A stretch of 64,000 bases of DNA, taken from positions 19,804,491 through 19,868,490 of the forward strand of contig OY720345.1 in NCBI GenBank assembly GCA_963082975.1, given 5' to 3'. Below are positions 11,856 to 22,690 of this stretch, in pieces. The translations under genes and the position numbers were made by a program. Within the stretch, counting starts at the first letter, position 1, and each line of letters starts with the position of its first letter. The DNA comes from Labia minor. Taxonomy: Eukaryota > Arthropoda > Insecta > Dermaptera > Spongiphoridae. The notes beneath the pieces are model-generated. The model saw only the letters and a program-made list of their open reading frames with translations, searched no databases and was not told the origin of the DNA.

Positions 11856-12697
11856 TTATAGCAAGATAGCTATAAAAATATAATTATGAAAAAGTCAATA
11901 ATTTGAAAAATATTATTAAAATAAAAGTGTTCATTAAACAAAATTATTATTTATTTTCAATTCGAGGGATACCTTTTAATAGTTTAGAATCATTTATCAA
12001 AATGTTATTAAATTTCTGACATGAATTTATTAAATAATACCTACTTTATCACAATATGGATTTTAAAATTTTAATGCTTAAAAGAAAAAGAAATTGTGTA
12101 TTAAAAAAAAATTGTATTATATTAACATACTAATTCCCCAAACGATTATTCTATAGTGACAGAACAGATTCAAAATTTTATTTAGATGTAGAGAAATGTT
12201 TTCTTCGATAAGATAATCTTACGCAGAAAAAATTTCAATCTTTCAACCTTATCAAAAAAATTCTCACATTCCATAACACAATTTTAGTTTTTTTTATAGT
12301 TTATTAATATGGGGATAAATATGACATTTTTATTAAAACCACAGTACGGTCGAAAAATATAAACATATGGACACCCTAATTATATACCATAGATAATTTT
12401 AATTTTTTTTATTTACTATAAGTAATATATATTCCTATATTTTATAAAAATTATTTTACTGATAAATGATCATATTTACTTATAAATGATCATATTTAAT
12501 AAAAAGTGAAATTTTATAAAACATTCCAATCCTTCCAAAAACACAACTTTCTTTCACTTATGTGGTCACATTGAGATACATTTATATAAATCCAAATCCG
12601 TATGTGAAAAATTTTTCTGAGATCCTTAGAAAGTCTAACATTTTGGATATGATTAATTTAATGAATGTCTTTCTATGCCCCGGTAAAGTGGGCTCTA
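11856..12697. other. A+T-rich stretch
   Basis: No gene or element recognised. ORFs near 12562-12798 are short and run into the SINE. Confidence 0.5.
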
Positions 12698-13012
12698 TAC
12701 TCTATTTTGAAAAAAAAAACTTCTTACTTTTGTATATCCTACACAAGGACAACGCCTATCAAGTCGGTTATATCAATTACGTGTCCTATGATCAGTAGAA
12801 CGGGTCCTATCAACCTTTACCTTGATTTTCTTGATCGGAGGCGCCATCAAGTAGCTCCCCAATGTTGATCCTAGAGACTGGGTTGCCTCCGCCCCATAGA
12901 CCCTAACTAGAGAAATTCCCTTGCCAAGGCCGGGATTTGAACCCGGGACTCGCAAATGAGAGCCATCTACGCTAACCTGTCACCCTGTGGTGCCCTTACT
13001 CTATTTTGAAAA
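12698..13012 (-). mobile_element. tRNA-derived SINE with 16-bp target duplications
   Basis: On the minus strand the element starts at 12996 with a tRNA-like head: an A-box-like TAGCGTAGATGG and a B-box GGTTCAAATCC (about 12950-12940), the internal RNA polymerase III promoter. A unique body of about 200 bp follows. The direct repeat TACTCTATTTTGAAAA lies at both borders (12698-12713 and 12997-13012), a target duplication of the length made by LINE machinery. The head does not fold as a full tRNA because its acceptor arms do not pair. Element length is about 283 bp. Confidence 0.85.
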
Positions 13013-13439
13013 TAATTATTTAATACAAATGAAAATAATTAGACATGTCCTTAACGTCACAATAATAATATAAAATATATATATTTATCTACACTTTCTT
13101 TCTGATAATTGATAGAGGTCCGCATAGTCAATCCAATTACCTATAACTGAATTCTACCAAAAAAAAAAAACAAACTACTACTTCTACTTTTTATATTCAT
13201 TATTTAATATTATCTATCGATAAGATCAAATTTATCATGGTATAATCATTTCTATTTTAGTTGGATAATTTTGAATTAAAAGTATAAGTATAAAAACACA
13301 CACACATACACCCTGTAGACCTTTTCATTTTCTTTTTATTCAATCTTTATTTGACTAATATATATAAGTATGTGTATAATCCTTTGCTTTTACAATTCAA
13401 TCTCCATAAAAATTGACAAGTCACGGCCCATCATCATTA

Positions 13440-13830
13440 ATATTATTATATACTAAGGAGAAAATAAAAAAAAAAAAAAAATAGAGAACGGATGGCGCTA
13501 AACCAACCAACTAACCAACCAAGTCATTCATTAATGGGCATCTCAAGAGAAAAAGAAAATGGTCTCTCTCTCTCTCTCCTCCCTCTCCTTCCTCTCTACC
13601 CTTATGCCAAATGCCGACTCATATGGATCAATTGAGGTTTAAAAAAGTAAAGTGAATGTCTGTCTGTGTGGCGCATCTTACGGATTTAATTAGCAGTTGC
13701 GGTTGGCTGGCGCCAGGGGCGCTACCTGGACGACCAGCCAACCGCCGAAATCCTTAATGATGATAATTATGATAGCCGCTACTCTGTCTCTATCATTAGC
13801 CACTCTGCCGTCTCGAGATAATATTATATA
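13440..13830. other. Compositionally distinct island with a GC-rich hairpin
   Basis: Contains a (CT)n tract (13563-13580), AACCAACC repeats and, at 13682-13753, a strong stem-loop: GCGGTTGGCTGG (13699-13710) pairs perfectly with CCAGCCAACCGC (13734-13745), inner CCAGG/CCTGG arms close a 7-base loop, and outer GGATTT/AAATCC can pair. No coding frame is evident. It could be a structured RNA, a conserved regulatory element or an element end. The 5' shoulder has the homeodomain-type TTAATTAG. Confidence 0.45.
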
Positions 13831-15002
13831 TCTACTATATACATATATATATATAAAATAAAATAAAAAAAAAGGTTGCAGACCCTGTTTTTAGTCCTTG
13901 TAGACGTCCTTGCTTTATCTTATGTTTAAGAAAAAAAATATAATAATAAAAATAAAATAAAATAAAATAATTTAATGTAATGCTGCTGTTTATTAAGTTC
14001 CCAAAAAAGCCTTTACTATATGACCAAGTCATCTCTACATAAATTGAAATATTTATTTATTTAAAAATAATATTTATTTACTTGCTATTACATGTTATAT
14101 TTATAATTAAACATCAAATTTTTAAAATAATCATTAAAATAAAAATTATTGTAAATATAAATCTAAAATCATCAAAATATAACAAACATCAAAATAAGAT
14201 TTACGAGTATAACTAGTAGTGGTTTTCAATTATATTATCATATAATCGGAATATTATTTTTCTAACTATGCAAAATTGTTTGTTTCTTTCTTTGTTTGAA
14301 TTCCAAATGGTATGAATAATTAAAAAAATTAAAGGGAAAAAGTAAAATGAGAATCTAAACTGAAAATGTTTTTTCAAATATTCATAAAAAACAATGAAAA
14401 TCAATATAATTACTTAAAATAATTTTTTAAATAGTAAATGTATTTTTTTATAGTCAAAAAACTGGAAAATGTGGATTGGGTAAATTTTTTTAAAACAAAA
14501 TTTGTTAAATATTTTTATAACAACTTCGCTCATCCCCCAGTCTTATTGTAATTACCCTGCGCCCCTAAGCCCTTTATTATTATATTTTTTTTTATTATTT
14601 TTTTTCGAAACAGTTTCCTTAAAAATCAAAAGAGTAAATTAAACCTTGCTGAAAATTATATTTTTAAACATGAATTTTTTTTCATCGAATTATAAAATTT
14701 GATTTATTAAGTTGAAAATATTTTTTAAATTAGTTATATATAGTCATATAAAATAAAGATAAATCTATCTAAAATAGGTATGGGTATACATACATATTAG
14801 TTTTAACTTTAGTTTAACTTCTTTTGCCTATTTTAATTGGGACATTTAATTATGTCGAGTGGCTGATTATCTATTAGCAATTTAGAGAATCTAAATTTAG
14901 GAAACTCAAGTTCGATTTTTTATTAAGCACCGAGTGGTGAACTTTACGAATAAGTTGATTGATGAGGACATGCAATTATTATGATGTTCAGATTTTTACT
15001 TT
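13831..15002. other. A+T-rich stretch
   Basis: No gene established. Near 14860-14930 a degraded stretch with GTCGAGTGGCTGA and AAGTTCGATT recalls tRNA A- and B-boxes and may be an old SINE, but this is weak. Confidence 0.4.
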
Positions 15003-15648
15003 ATCTATAGCAGGTGTCGGCAAACTTTTTTAGGAAAGGGCCAAGTAAAAAAATTTTAAAGATTTGGTGACCAGACATGTTAGAATATATATATTTTACT
15101 GTCCTAACGAAGAATCTAATAAAAAATAAATTTTAAATTAATTAATAAAATAATAAATTTTGCATTAATGTGATGAATGTATTTTTTTTAGATATTATTT
15201 CACCATAATTGGGTATAAAGTTAGTACTTATTATAATTAAAGTTGTTTGCAAATGGTCATCTCTTAATAATCATCTATATTGCGATTTTGTATACTTCAT
15301 TTGCGAAAATGTCTTTTAACATTGGAATGTACTTTCAAATACAGAAATAAACCCTCGTACATATGATTTTAATTGACTGTATTCATTCTCAGAATGATAT
15401 TGATAGAATTTTGTTAGATTCATGCCTTTGAACTTCATTTTTAGTGTGTCATCATTTTGCAGATCAATGACTTCCAACTGAAGTTCTGACGGAAGTTCGT
15501 CAATCATACCCTCAAATGGATTTTCAAATATGGAAATTACTTTCGCATTTGCATTAAAAATGACAATATTTATCCGCGGGCCGGATAAAAATAGATGGCG
15601 GGCCAGATTTGGCCCATGGACCGTGGTTTGCCGACTCTTGACCTATAG
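15003..15648 (-). mobile_element. hAT transposon, internally deleted
   Basis: Left end CAGGTGTCGGCAAAC at 15011, right end GTTTGCCGACTCTTG ending at 15640. Flanking 8-mers ATCTATAG (15003-15010) and ACCTATAG (15641-15648) differ by one base, giving the hAT 8-bp duplication. Subterminal GGGCCGGA and GGCCAGATTTGGCCC are usual in this hAT group. At 630 bp it is far below an autonomous hAT element. It retains the C-terminal part of the transposase on the minus strand. Confidence 0.9.
15240..15507 (-). pseudogene. hAT transposase C-terminal dimerisation fragment
   Basis: From 15507 the frame reads LPSELQLEVIDLQNDDTLK and continues to VFESTFQC, where a stop replaces the expected Glu; the same frame then gives KTFSQMK and, after another stop, RDDHLQTTLRI-like sequence. 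This order (ELQLEVIDLQ, STFQCExxFSxMK, SRLTDxHLQ) is the conserved end of hAT transposases of the ZBED/GTF2I-repeat type. RNase H and zinc-finger parts are absent, so it cannot act. Confidence 0.8.
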
Positions 15649-15800
15649 GGAAGTAAATGTATTTATTAAAGCTTTTGTGGTTATTTTGATAATTATTAAG
15701 AGAATTTTTATTAAAAGACCACTTTATTTGTATAAAATTATTTATTAAATTAAAATAATTGTACAACGTTTCAACTGCTTATTCTGCAGTCGTTTTCAAG

Positions 15801-15865
15801 TAACCGTACGCTTGCTCCGATTCAAGCGGACTGATGCATGTTGGGACACGTCACCTCTTATATAG
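15801..15865 (-). promoter_or_regulatory. TATA-initiator-DPE promoter in the Penelope-like terminal repeat
   Basis: On the minus strand TATATAAG spans 15864-15857, the initiator ATCAGTC spans 15835-15829 with the predicted start A at 15832, and GGTTA at 15805-15801 occupies +28 to +32, matching the downstream promoter element consensus RGWYV. The TATA box starts at -32. The three motifs at canonical arthropod spacing make chance less likely. Transcription itself is inferred. Confidence 0.5.
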
Positions 15866-16080
15866 GCAGTGATATTGGCGCCAATTTTTGGCTCCAATTT
15901 TTGCCGCCAATTCTTAATCTCAACATGAAGTCAGCAGCAATTGTCAAAGCAAGCGTTTACAATCAAGAAGTATGATAGTGCATTATGTCTCTTTAAAAAA
16001 GATAGTAAATTATTTCTATAATCAAGATATATACATAAATACACATTAGATTAATTATATTTCATTCAATATGACAAATT

Positions 16081-16293
16081 TTACTCATCCAACACTATGT
16101 TCCACATCTTATTAAGTCTATATCCATCCTCTTTATTAATATTATTGGGATGGTTATTAATTTCTATAGATTCTTTTATTTTTCTTTTCCACCAATTATT
16201 TTCAATATGAAGTGTTTCTACACAAATATATCTACCAATGCAAGAAGTAAATATTTTAGAGATATAGAGCATGCTCACCATATGCTTCAACAA
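16081..16293 (-). pseudogene. GIY-YIG endonuclease C-terminal fragment of a Penelope-like element
   Basis: The second half of this 70-codon frame reads WWKRKIKESIEINNHPNNIN then KEDGYRLNKMWNIVL before the stop at 16083-16081. The pattern K-R-x-x-K-E-S-I-E-I, P-N-N-I-N, D-G-Y-x-L, W is the usual end of Penelope-like GIY-YIG domains. The first 30 codons do not match, and no upstream reverse transcriptase is found, so the copy is truncated or rearranged. The domain call is from memory of the family. Confidence 0.5.
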
Positions 16294-16469
16294 GAATTCT
16301 ATGCGAATCTGCAGCAGTTTTCTTCAAATATTAGCAAAAAACCAATGCTGTCCACAAATCATAGTTCGTAGTAACAAAACTCGACATGTTTGAGCTTGTA
16401 GAAAAATACACCGGTAAATGAAACTTAAGTTATTGAGTGTTGACAAACATCGTCAGCTGTTAGAGGGAG

Positions 16470-16990
16470 ATGATGGGGCTTCAGAAGGTATCTTACGGTC
16501 TTTAAACTGATAGCGAGTACCATCCCTATAGGGAAATTCCGGGTTCATACTTCTACACCTGGTATACGGTTAGTGAGAAAATATTATTTATAAATATTAT
16601 ATAATAAATAAGTTAATAAGTTATAAATATAATATAATAAATAAGTTAATAAGCACTATCAATTTCTCTTCTCTACTTGTCCCTCATAATATCCTCAACA
16701 CCTATTTTCCTATCTTAATCCTGTCTAGTCTTATCCCCCTCCCACTAATATCTTTCTTTCTTTCTTTCTTGATTCTCCCCTCATAATACCCCTCTATTTC
16801 TTATTGTATATATTTTATGTATATATTGAGTTTAACCTGTAAATGTTCTTCTATTGCCTCAAATAAGGCAGATGTGGAATTAATGTATCTAATTGGAAGT
16901 TAAATAAAAAAATAAAAAATAAATAAGTAATAAATATAGATAAAGAAAATAAATAAATATATTTTAATAAATAAAAGAAAGAATATAAAA
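16470..16990 (+). mobile_element. Possible retroposon with A-rich 3' tail
   Basis: Begins with GATGGGGCTTCAG and a B-box-like GGGTTCATACTTC (near 16540-16555), continues through pyrimidine-rich sequence, and ends with GGCAGATGTGGAATTAATG followed by an A-rich tail (16903-16990, AATAA-type units). A similar terminal block, GGCAGATGTAATAATTAA plus an A-rich run, occurs at 46598-46640. Two matching 3' ends with A tails suggest a LINE/SINE family. Start and class are uncertain. Confidence 0.35.
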
Positions 16991-17349
16991 AAATAGAAGA
17001 CCACCTTGTATATTGTATTCATTCTCGCTTAATGTAGTAAAGAAGCAAAGGAACTTATTATTATTTTTCTTTGGGTAGTATTCTATTATTTATTTTGCAG
17101 TGCTTAAGATGAAGGATCGTTCATCAACCAATGATTTTAATTTATATCTTCATTTTACGATACAAGTACTATATATACTCACATTAGAGAACTTTAAATA
17201 CTCTTCACTCTCTACATATACATATATATAACTTCTTCCAATTTACACTGTAATGTAAATCTTCTATTATTTTTTTTATATTTAAATAAAAAAAAAATAT
17301 TTTTAAACATTCTTAATTAACTTTAAAGAGAAGAAATAATAAAAGAAAA

Positions 17350-18230
17350 TTATCTTGTTAATTAAATATTTATATTTTTGCAAGTAATTTTTTTTTCTTT
17401 TTTTGTAGGGTAGAAAAGGAATCGGATCCGGACGTTTTCATCCACATAACAACATCAACAAATTAACTTTTACGTTTTTATTATTTTTTTATGAAAATGA
17501 GTTATTTTCTAATTCCGCACTTAAATGCCTACCTCTTCTGCACCTTCTCTCTCTCTCTCTTATACTGTGATCGTCAATTTATTTTTACATCTTCCTTCTC
17601 TTTTTCTCTTTCACGATACTCCTATCTCAGTTTCTCTTTCACTCATTCTTCCATTCTCCCCTTCCCTCCCCCCGTGACTATTACACTACCCCTCTCCGAC
17701 CCAGCTAAACCCTAATTTACCACAATTTGAAAGTAACTATATAGACGAGATTAGATGAAATTACTTTTAAGAGCCTTATATCGTCGTCGTTGAGATAAAA
17801 AAAAAATAAAAATTGGTATATAATAATATTAAATTGTTAGGAAATTATTATTCTCGGGCATTTTTCTAAAAAAAAAAAAATAATCGAATCTTTTTTAAAA
17901 ACAACAAAGCCTGTTTTTTTTTTCTCTCTTGTTCTTCTTCGTCTTCTTCAGGTTCCCCCCTTAAATTCCCCCCCAGTTCGCTTATTATAGGGAAAAAATA
18001 ATTTTCAAGACTTATTTGTAAGAGTGTAGTGTGTCAGTTCAGTATACAATCGACTTTCGTTCAAAGACGACAACAACGCTAACATTTAAAAAATGTCTTA
18101 ATATTCTTATATGTGAATGTGAATGTGTGTGTAAAGTATAGAGAAATAGAAAATGATTTAGAACAGAGAGAATAAAGGTAAGAGGAACATTATAATGACG
18201 TCATAGTTGTAAATATTACGTCACATAACA
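17350..18230 (+). other. Pyrimidine-rich island with splice-acceptor-like and CRE-like motifs
   Basis: A strong acceptor-like tract (T-rich, then TGTAG at 17405-17409) precedes GC-richer DNA to about 17460; frames there read GRKGIGSGRFHPHNN or VEKESDPDVFIHITTSTN before a stop. CT-rich tracts follow to 17700 and 17920-17960. At 18196-18203 lies the palindromic CRE TGACGTCA, and TTACGTCA at 18216-18223, 20 bp apart. No gene can be assembled. It may be an exon with nearby regulatory sites or only low-complexity DNA. Confidence 0.25.
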
Positions 18231-18640
18231 ATATATATATATATATATGTGTGTTCATTTAATTCTATTTTTAAGGCAAAGAAAAATATTATTTAATAAC
18301 AATTTAATTAAAAATTACATAAATATTCTATATAAATATTAATTAATAAAAATAGATAATAATAATCATTTATTTTAGTAGTTCTCATTTAACTTTTCTA
18401 TTTCCACAAATTTTTAGTATAATAAGATAAGATAATGAATATTTAAAGTAATTTTAAATAACAAAATAATATTTTTTTTATAAAGGATTTTATAAAAGTA
18501 TTAAAATTATCAAAAAATTGTCAAACTGATATATAAATATATATACATACATATATCTATGATCTTAAATTTTTGGAAAACTGAAAGGTCTATTAAAAAT
18601 ATTAATTTAAAGTGTGGTAAAGGGAAGACTATGAAAAAAT

Positions 18641-19272
18641 TAGCTGGAGTGTCTCCACTCGACTATCTCGCAATTTGAATTGGATTAAATAACATAATAT
18701 ATTATATTTAAATTAAATTTAATTAATTATAAATTATAAATAATAAATATTAAACCAGCGCATGTTTGGCTTTTGGTTGATGGCACCACGTCACGTGTTG
18801 GCGCGTGAGATTTGAAGTGTTAAAAAATTAATTCTGGTACTTTCAGCGATACAATCAAGCTGAAATTCTATATATAGCAGTTTTATACAATTATTAATCA
18901 TGTGAAAAATTATCAAACATATATCTTTATTTTTACGGTCACTTTAGAGGAAAAAAAATCAAAACGTTGTAGGTAATGACCCTCTTCCGGTTGAGCTACA
19001 TTTCTCAAAAGTTAATAGAAAACTATGAATTTTGAATAATGTCCATGTACCAAATTTCATCATTATAGCTCAAACCGTTTTTGCGTAATCTTGCCTACAT
19101 ACATACACACACACACACACATACACACATACACACATACACACACACACACAGACATTTTTCTCAACCTTAGTGAAAATGATTCAGGAACCTTCAAAAC
19201 GTATAAAAACATCAAAATCTCAACATCGAAAATTTTCGTGATCGCAATACTATCTCTGGCGAGATAGTAATA
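18641..19272 (+). repeat. Repeat family 3, left copy of an inverted pair
   Basis: Starts GCTGGAGTGTCTCCACTCGA and continues through ATCTCGCA, CACGTCACGTGTTGGCGCG, CTTTCAGCGAT and a CAAACCGTTTTTGCGTAATC block to a (CA)n tract. The part beyond the tract ends GGCGAGATAGT (19257-19267), inverse to ACTATCTCGC near the start, so the copy may have its own subterminal inverted repeats. The same blocks occur in reverse at 20905-21828. No coding sequence. Confidence 0.65.
19097..19155. repeat. (CA)n microsatellite with TACA interruptions
   Basis: CA units broken by TA steps. The inverted partner repeat has a (TG)n tract at the equivalent place (20909-20922), so the tract is part of the family. Confidence 0.85.
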
Positions 19273-20187
19273 ATGAATTAAAATTACTCTAAATTTAACA
19301 ATGGGGAACAATGGGTTCCAAATGTTTCTTGGTGTTGTGCTCTAAAAGTATGGTGTACCAACGGGACATATATAAAATCATTCAATATTTACTTAAAAAA
19401 AAAATATTAAAAAAGGAATATTAAAATCGAAAAATGATCAATTGAAAATATTAAATTACAATTTGTAATTTTTTTTTTTCTAAAATTAGTTAATATGATT
19501 ATACTATATTATTTTTTAACCTTATTTATAAATAGTAAAGTTATAATAGTATAAGTATTTGTATACTCAATTGGAAAACTAAGATTTTCTAATGTTTTTT
19601 TTCTCTATCTATTTCAAAGAAATAATTTTAAAATATAAAAAAGTATTGTCTATTATAATTTTACATTTGTAATATATATAATCAAAATTTTACGTGTGAT
19701 ATAGTGTATGGTAAAAACAAGAGGTACTAATCATATTATACATATTAAATTTATACGATATGTTTACATTTGCATACATTGAAATGTAAAGCTATATATA
19801 TATATATCATAACTAGTACATGTATATTGGATATGAATATTCATATTCTAATGTGTTTTACATTTCATTCCTTCTCTCATTCATTGTTCTTTTTCTTGAT
19901 TGTAACAAATCTAATGTTTATTTAATGAATTTATATACTTAAGATACGAGTAAGTACACTGTATGCGTCAGAAGTCAAGTCACTTAATTTGTATTTTAAG
20001 ATGCCAAAGCTACAGTTAACTTAACTTTTTAATTTAAAAAATGAAAAGAAAAATCATTGCATCAAATCAAGAAGATAATTTTTCGATTTGGTGTAAATTT
20101 TTCAATTTATACGTTTTTCATTTCACAAAATGGATTGGAGAAAGGGATACATGTTTATATATATATATATATATATATATATGTCGA

Positions 20188-20814
20188 AGGCAGATAGCAA
20201 TTTTAGGGAAATAGCATTTGCTTAGACAAAAGCCATTTGGCTAAATCTTTATTGGACAAATGCTCTCAAAGTGCAATCTCAATAAACAAGTATATTTTGT
20301 TCGTTGTTTTTAAATAAATCTGTTGGTGAAATGGCTCAATGAAAGTATGTATGGGTTAACGTAAGTAATTAAGATTCATGTTGAATCCATTTAATCTTAA
20401 GCATAGTTTATTATAAGGAAAATATTTTTAACAATATTGTCAAAGAATTCGAGAATAAGTAATATTTTTTCACAAATATTTTGATAATATCTTTTAATAT
20501 TGGTTTCCTTATTAAATTGTTTAAAAGACTTTTTGAAAATAAATAATATTTGGGTATTTTTTCTGTTTCTTCCCTAACACTTTTTCTCCAGGTTTGCTAC
20601 TTTTACTAAGAACGGAATGCAAAGAAAACAGACAAATACACTGATCGGGTGTCTTGTTCATCTGTCATCCGTCCAATAAATATCGGCAATTTTCTGAGCT
20701 GTTTTCATAGTGAAATTGAAATGAAATAATAGTTAAAGCTATTTGCCCAATAAAGATTTAGCCAAATGGCTTTTGTCTAGGCAAATGCTATTTTTGTAAA
20801 ATTGCCATTTGCCT
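20188..20814. mobile_element. MITE with about 75-bp TIRs inside a (TA)n region
   Basis: The left end AGGCAGATAGCAATTTTA is mirrored at the right by the reverse of AGGCAAATGGCAATTTTA. Inside, GCATTTGCTTAGACAAAAGC and CATTTGGCTAAATCTTTATT are also mirrored (20738-20790). The left border touches a (TA)n tract (20158-20182). The interior of about 470 bp has no coding sequence. Confidence 0.75.
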
Positions 20815-20904
20815 ATAACATAGATATATTTTGGTTACAAAAGTTTGAACAGAGTTGCTTTTGTCTACTAACATAGGCATACTAGTAAATATTTTTTCAT
20901 TTTT

Positions 20905-21828
20905 ACTATGTGTGTGTGTGTATGTAGACAAGATTACACAAAAACGGTTTGAGCTAGAATAATTAAATTTGGTATACGGGCATTATTCAAACGTTTTGAT
21001 TCTTTTTTCTCTAAAGTGACCGTAAAAATAAAGATATATGTTTGAGAATTTTTCATATGATTAAAGATTGTATATAAAACTCTGCTATATATATAGGACT
21101 AGCTGCTCAGAGAGCCTTCGGCGCTCTTCACACCTGGACGGGGGCTCCGCCCCCTGTACCTCCGAGTGGTACATAGTATTTGGTTGAAAGTAGTAAAAGG
21201 TTTTCATCTATTTTGTTTCAACCAGTATATTACATAAAACATTCATTTCTTTTTGTGTTGTTATTTAAAATATATTTTAATTTAATCAGTAAATTAATTA
21301 TATATTAGCGGACCAGTGTGAGAGCCCTCTTACGCAAAGAAATGGAAACGCAAAAGATTGAAAAATATTATAAGATATAAGAGGCACTGGTTGTGATGTC
21401 ACAAATGATGTCAAAAATAATAAAAAGTAAGAAAGAAATTATTTTTTCACTTTTCTCAAAAAATATTTATTGTTTTCCAGTGAATTTTTCACGCTATTAA
21501 TAGATTAGCCCGAGGGCTATCAAATGGCATTGGAATAGTCCAAATCGCATAAGTCGTTTAGGAGGAGTATGGGATAGAACTGCCTTTTAAATATATAGAT
21601 TTCAGCTTGATTAAATCGCTGAAAGTACTAGAATTAATTTTTTAACACTGCAAATCACGCGCCAGCACGTGACATATTGCCATCAACAAAGAGCCAAACA
21701 CACGCTGGTTAATAAATAATATTTATTAATTTTAATTTATTATTTATTAATTTTAATTTTTAAGTATAATATATGTTATTTAATCCAATTCAAAATGCGA
21801 GATAGTCGAGTGGAGACACTCCAGCTTA
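20905..21828 (-). repeat. Repeat family 3, right copy, inverted and interrupted
   Basis: Reverse complement of the 18641 copy: it ends ...GGAGACACTCCAGC at 21825 and includes GCCAGCACGTGACA and GTGACCGTAAAAATAAAG. It is interrupted at 21097 by a 494-bp insertion and lacks about 60 bp that the left copy has near 18965-19025. Together the copies could form a large stem of some 450 bp across a 1.6-kb spacer. Confidence 0.65.
21097..21590. mobile_element. Insertion with 8-bp target duplication, class unknown
   Basis: The related left copy at 18868-18877 shows the uninterrupted site (CTATATATAG). Here the site is split and ATATATAG stands on both sides (21089-21096 and 21591-21598). The insert starts GACTAGCTGCTCAGAGAGCC, has a GGGGGCTCCGCCCCC stem-loop near 21141-21155, and ends in GATAGAACTGCCTTTTAA. 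Its two ends are not inverted repeats, so a retroposon is likelier than a TIR element. Confidence 0.6.
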
Positions 21829-22379
21829 TTTAAAGAACAAAGAAGAAAAAAATTTACAAAATTATTAATAAATTTAAACTGTTATAAGTTATTACTTTTT
21901 GTTTTAATAATTCTGACAACTAATTTCTAGTTTTTATTTCCTAGTCTATTTTTGTACATTTGAAAAAGACGATTAGTAAAATTAATTTTAAGAGTATTTA
22001 AAAAAGATAAAAATTTTAATTTAAAACTTTAATGCGAAATCTAATTTGTCCAAAAATTTAAATATAAAAAATATCCACAATTATAAATATTTTTATAACA
22101 AATTATATATGTTTATGATAAATTGCATTTCCTATATTATATAAGAAAAAGAAAAACATTCAGTCATTGAATTTAGTTTTTTGTGTTATGACGTACGGAT
22201 TTTTAAATACCTTTGTTACTAATATTATTATTTTGTATAAATATGATTAACGATTTATACATCCCAGGATATACATATATATATAAATATAAAGTGGAAG
22301 AGGGTTTTCGATTCTTTGATTTTTCCCAAGGTTACCCTCAAAATTTAAGACAATTATATTTTTAACCTACCCTCAATAG

Positions 22380-22690
22380 AGAGACAGATCTAGTGCCAGG
22401 GGGAGAGAGAGAAAGAGAGAGAGAGACTCCCATTCATCCCTATTATTATTTATATGGTATATAATACCCTTTGCAAAATTTATATAACCGTATATAGTTA
22501 ACGACTATGATTTGAAACCATCAATCTAATATATATATATTATATATATATCTATCTTAGGCAACCAAAATGGCCGTCACAAAAAGAGAAGGAGATATGT
22601 GTATATGTACGAGTGGGTTGTTTTCGCCTTGAGGCTATCAAAGCAACAACATCACTCAATTCTCTCTTTGGCATCGTTAATTTAAAGAAA
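22380..22690. other. Island with GAGA tract and an ATGGCC motif
   Basis: Holds (GA)n near 22404-22428 and CCAAAATGGCCGTCAC near 22564-22579. The latter resembles a YY1/Pho core and also opens a 20-codon frame that stops. GAGA and Pho-type sites together recall insect Polycomb-response DNA, but this is only a motif remark. Confidence 0.2.

Larger units (their letters stand above)
15740..16300 (-). mobile_element. Penelope-like retroelement 3' end with terminal repeat
   Basis: On the minus strand a GIY-YIG-like coding tail (16293-16081) is followed by non-coding DNA with a compact promoter (15865-15801) and a hairpin ending in GAAACGTTGTAC (15772-15761). Penelope-like elements carry a C-terminal GIY-YIG endonuclease and terminal repeats containing hammerhead ribozyme motifs, which is the order seen here. 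Repeated CCAATTTTTG-type units lie upstream of the TATA box (15880-15925). No reverse transcriptase domain is left. The outer limits are estimates. Confidence 0.5.

Noticed and set aside
12925..12996. tRNA gene on the minus strand
   Set aside because: A- and B-box motifs are present, but the acceptor arms do not pair and a 200-bp body with target duplications follows; it is a SINE head.
15761..15800. An active hammerhead ribozyme
   Set aside because: The CUGANGA half is altered (CUUGAAAA), and a stem I partner is not visible, so only a decayed relic is claimed.
15740..16080. Solo LTR of an LTR retrotransposon
   Set aside because: Promoter motifs fit, but no TG...CA ends with a matching short duplication were found, and the GIY-YIG-like tail next to it fits a Penelope-like element better.
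18641..21828. One 3.2-kb transposon with 460-bp terminal inverted repeats
   Set aside because: The left copy seems to have its own subterminal inverted motif at 19257, and the right copy stops at a microsatellite, so two separate inverted copies are more likely.
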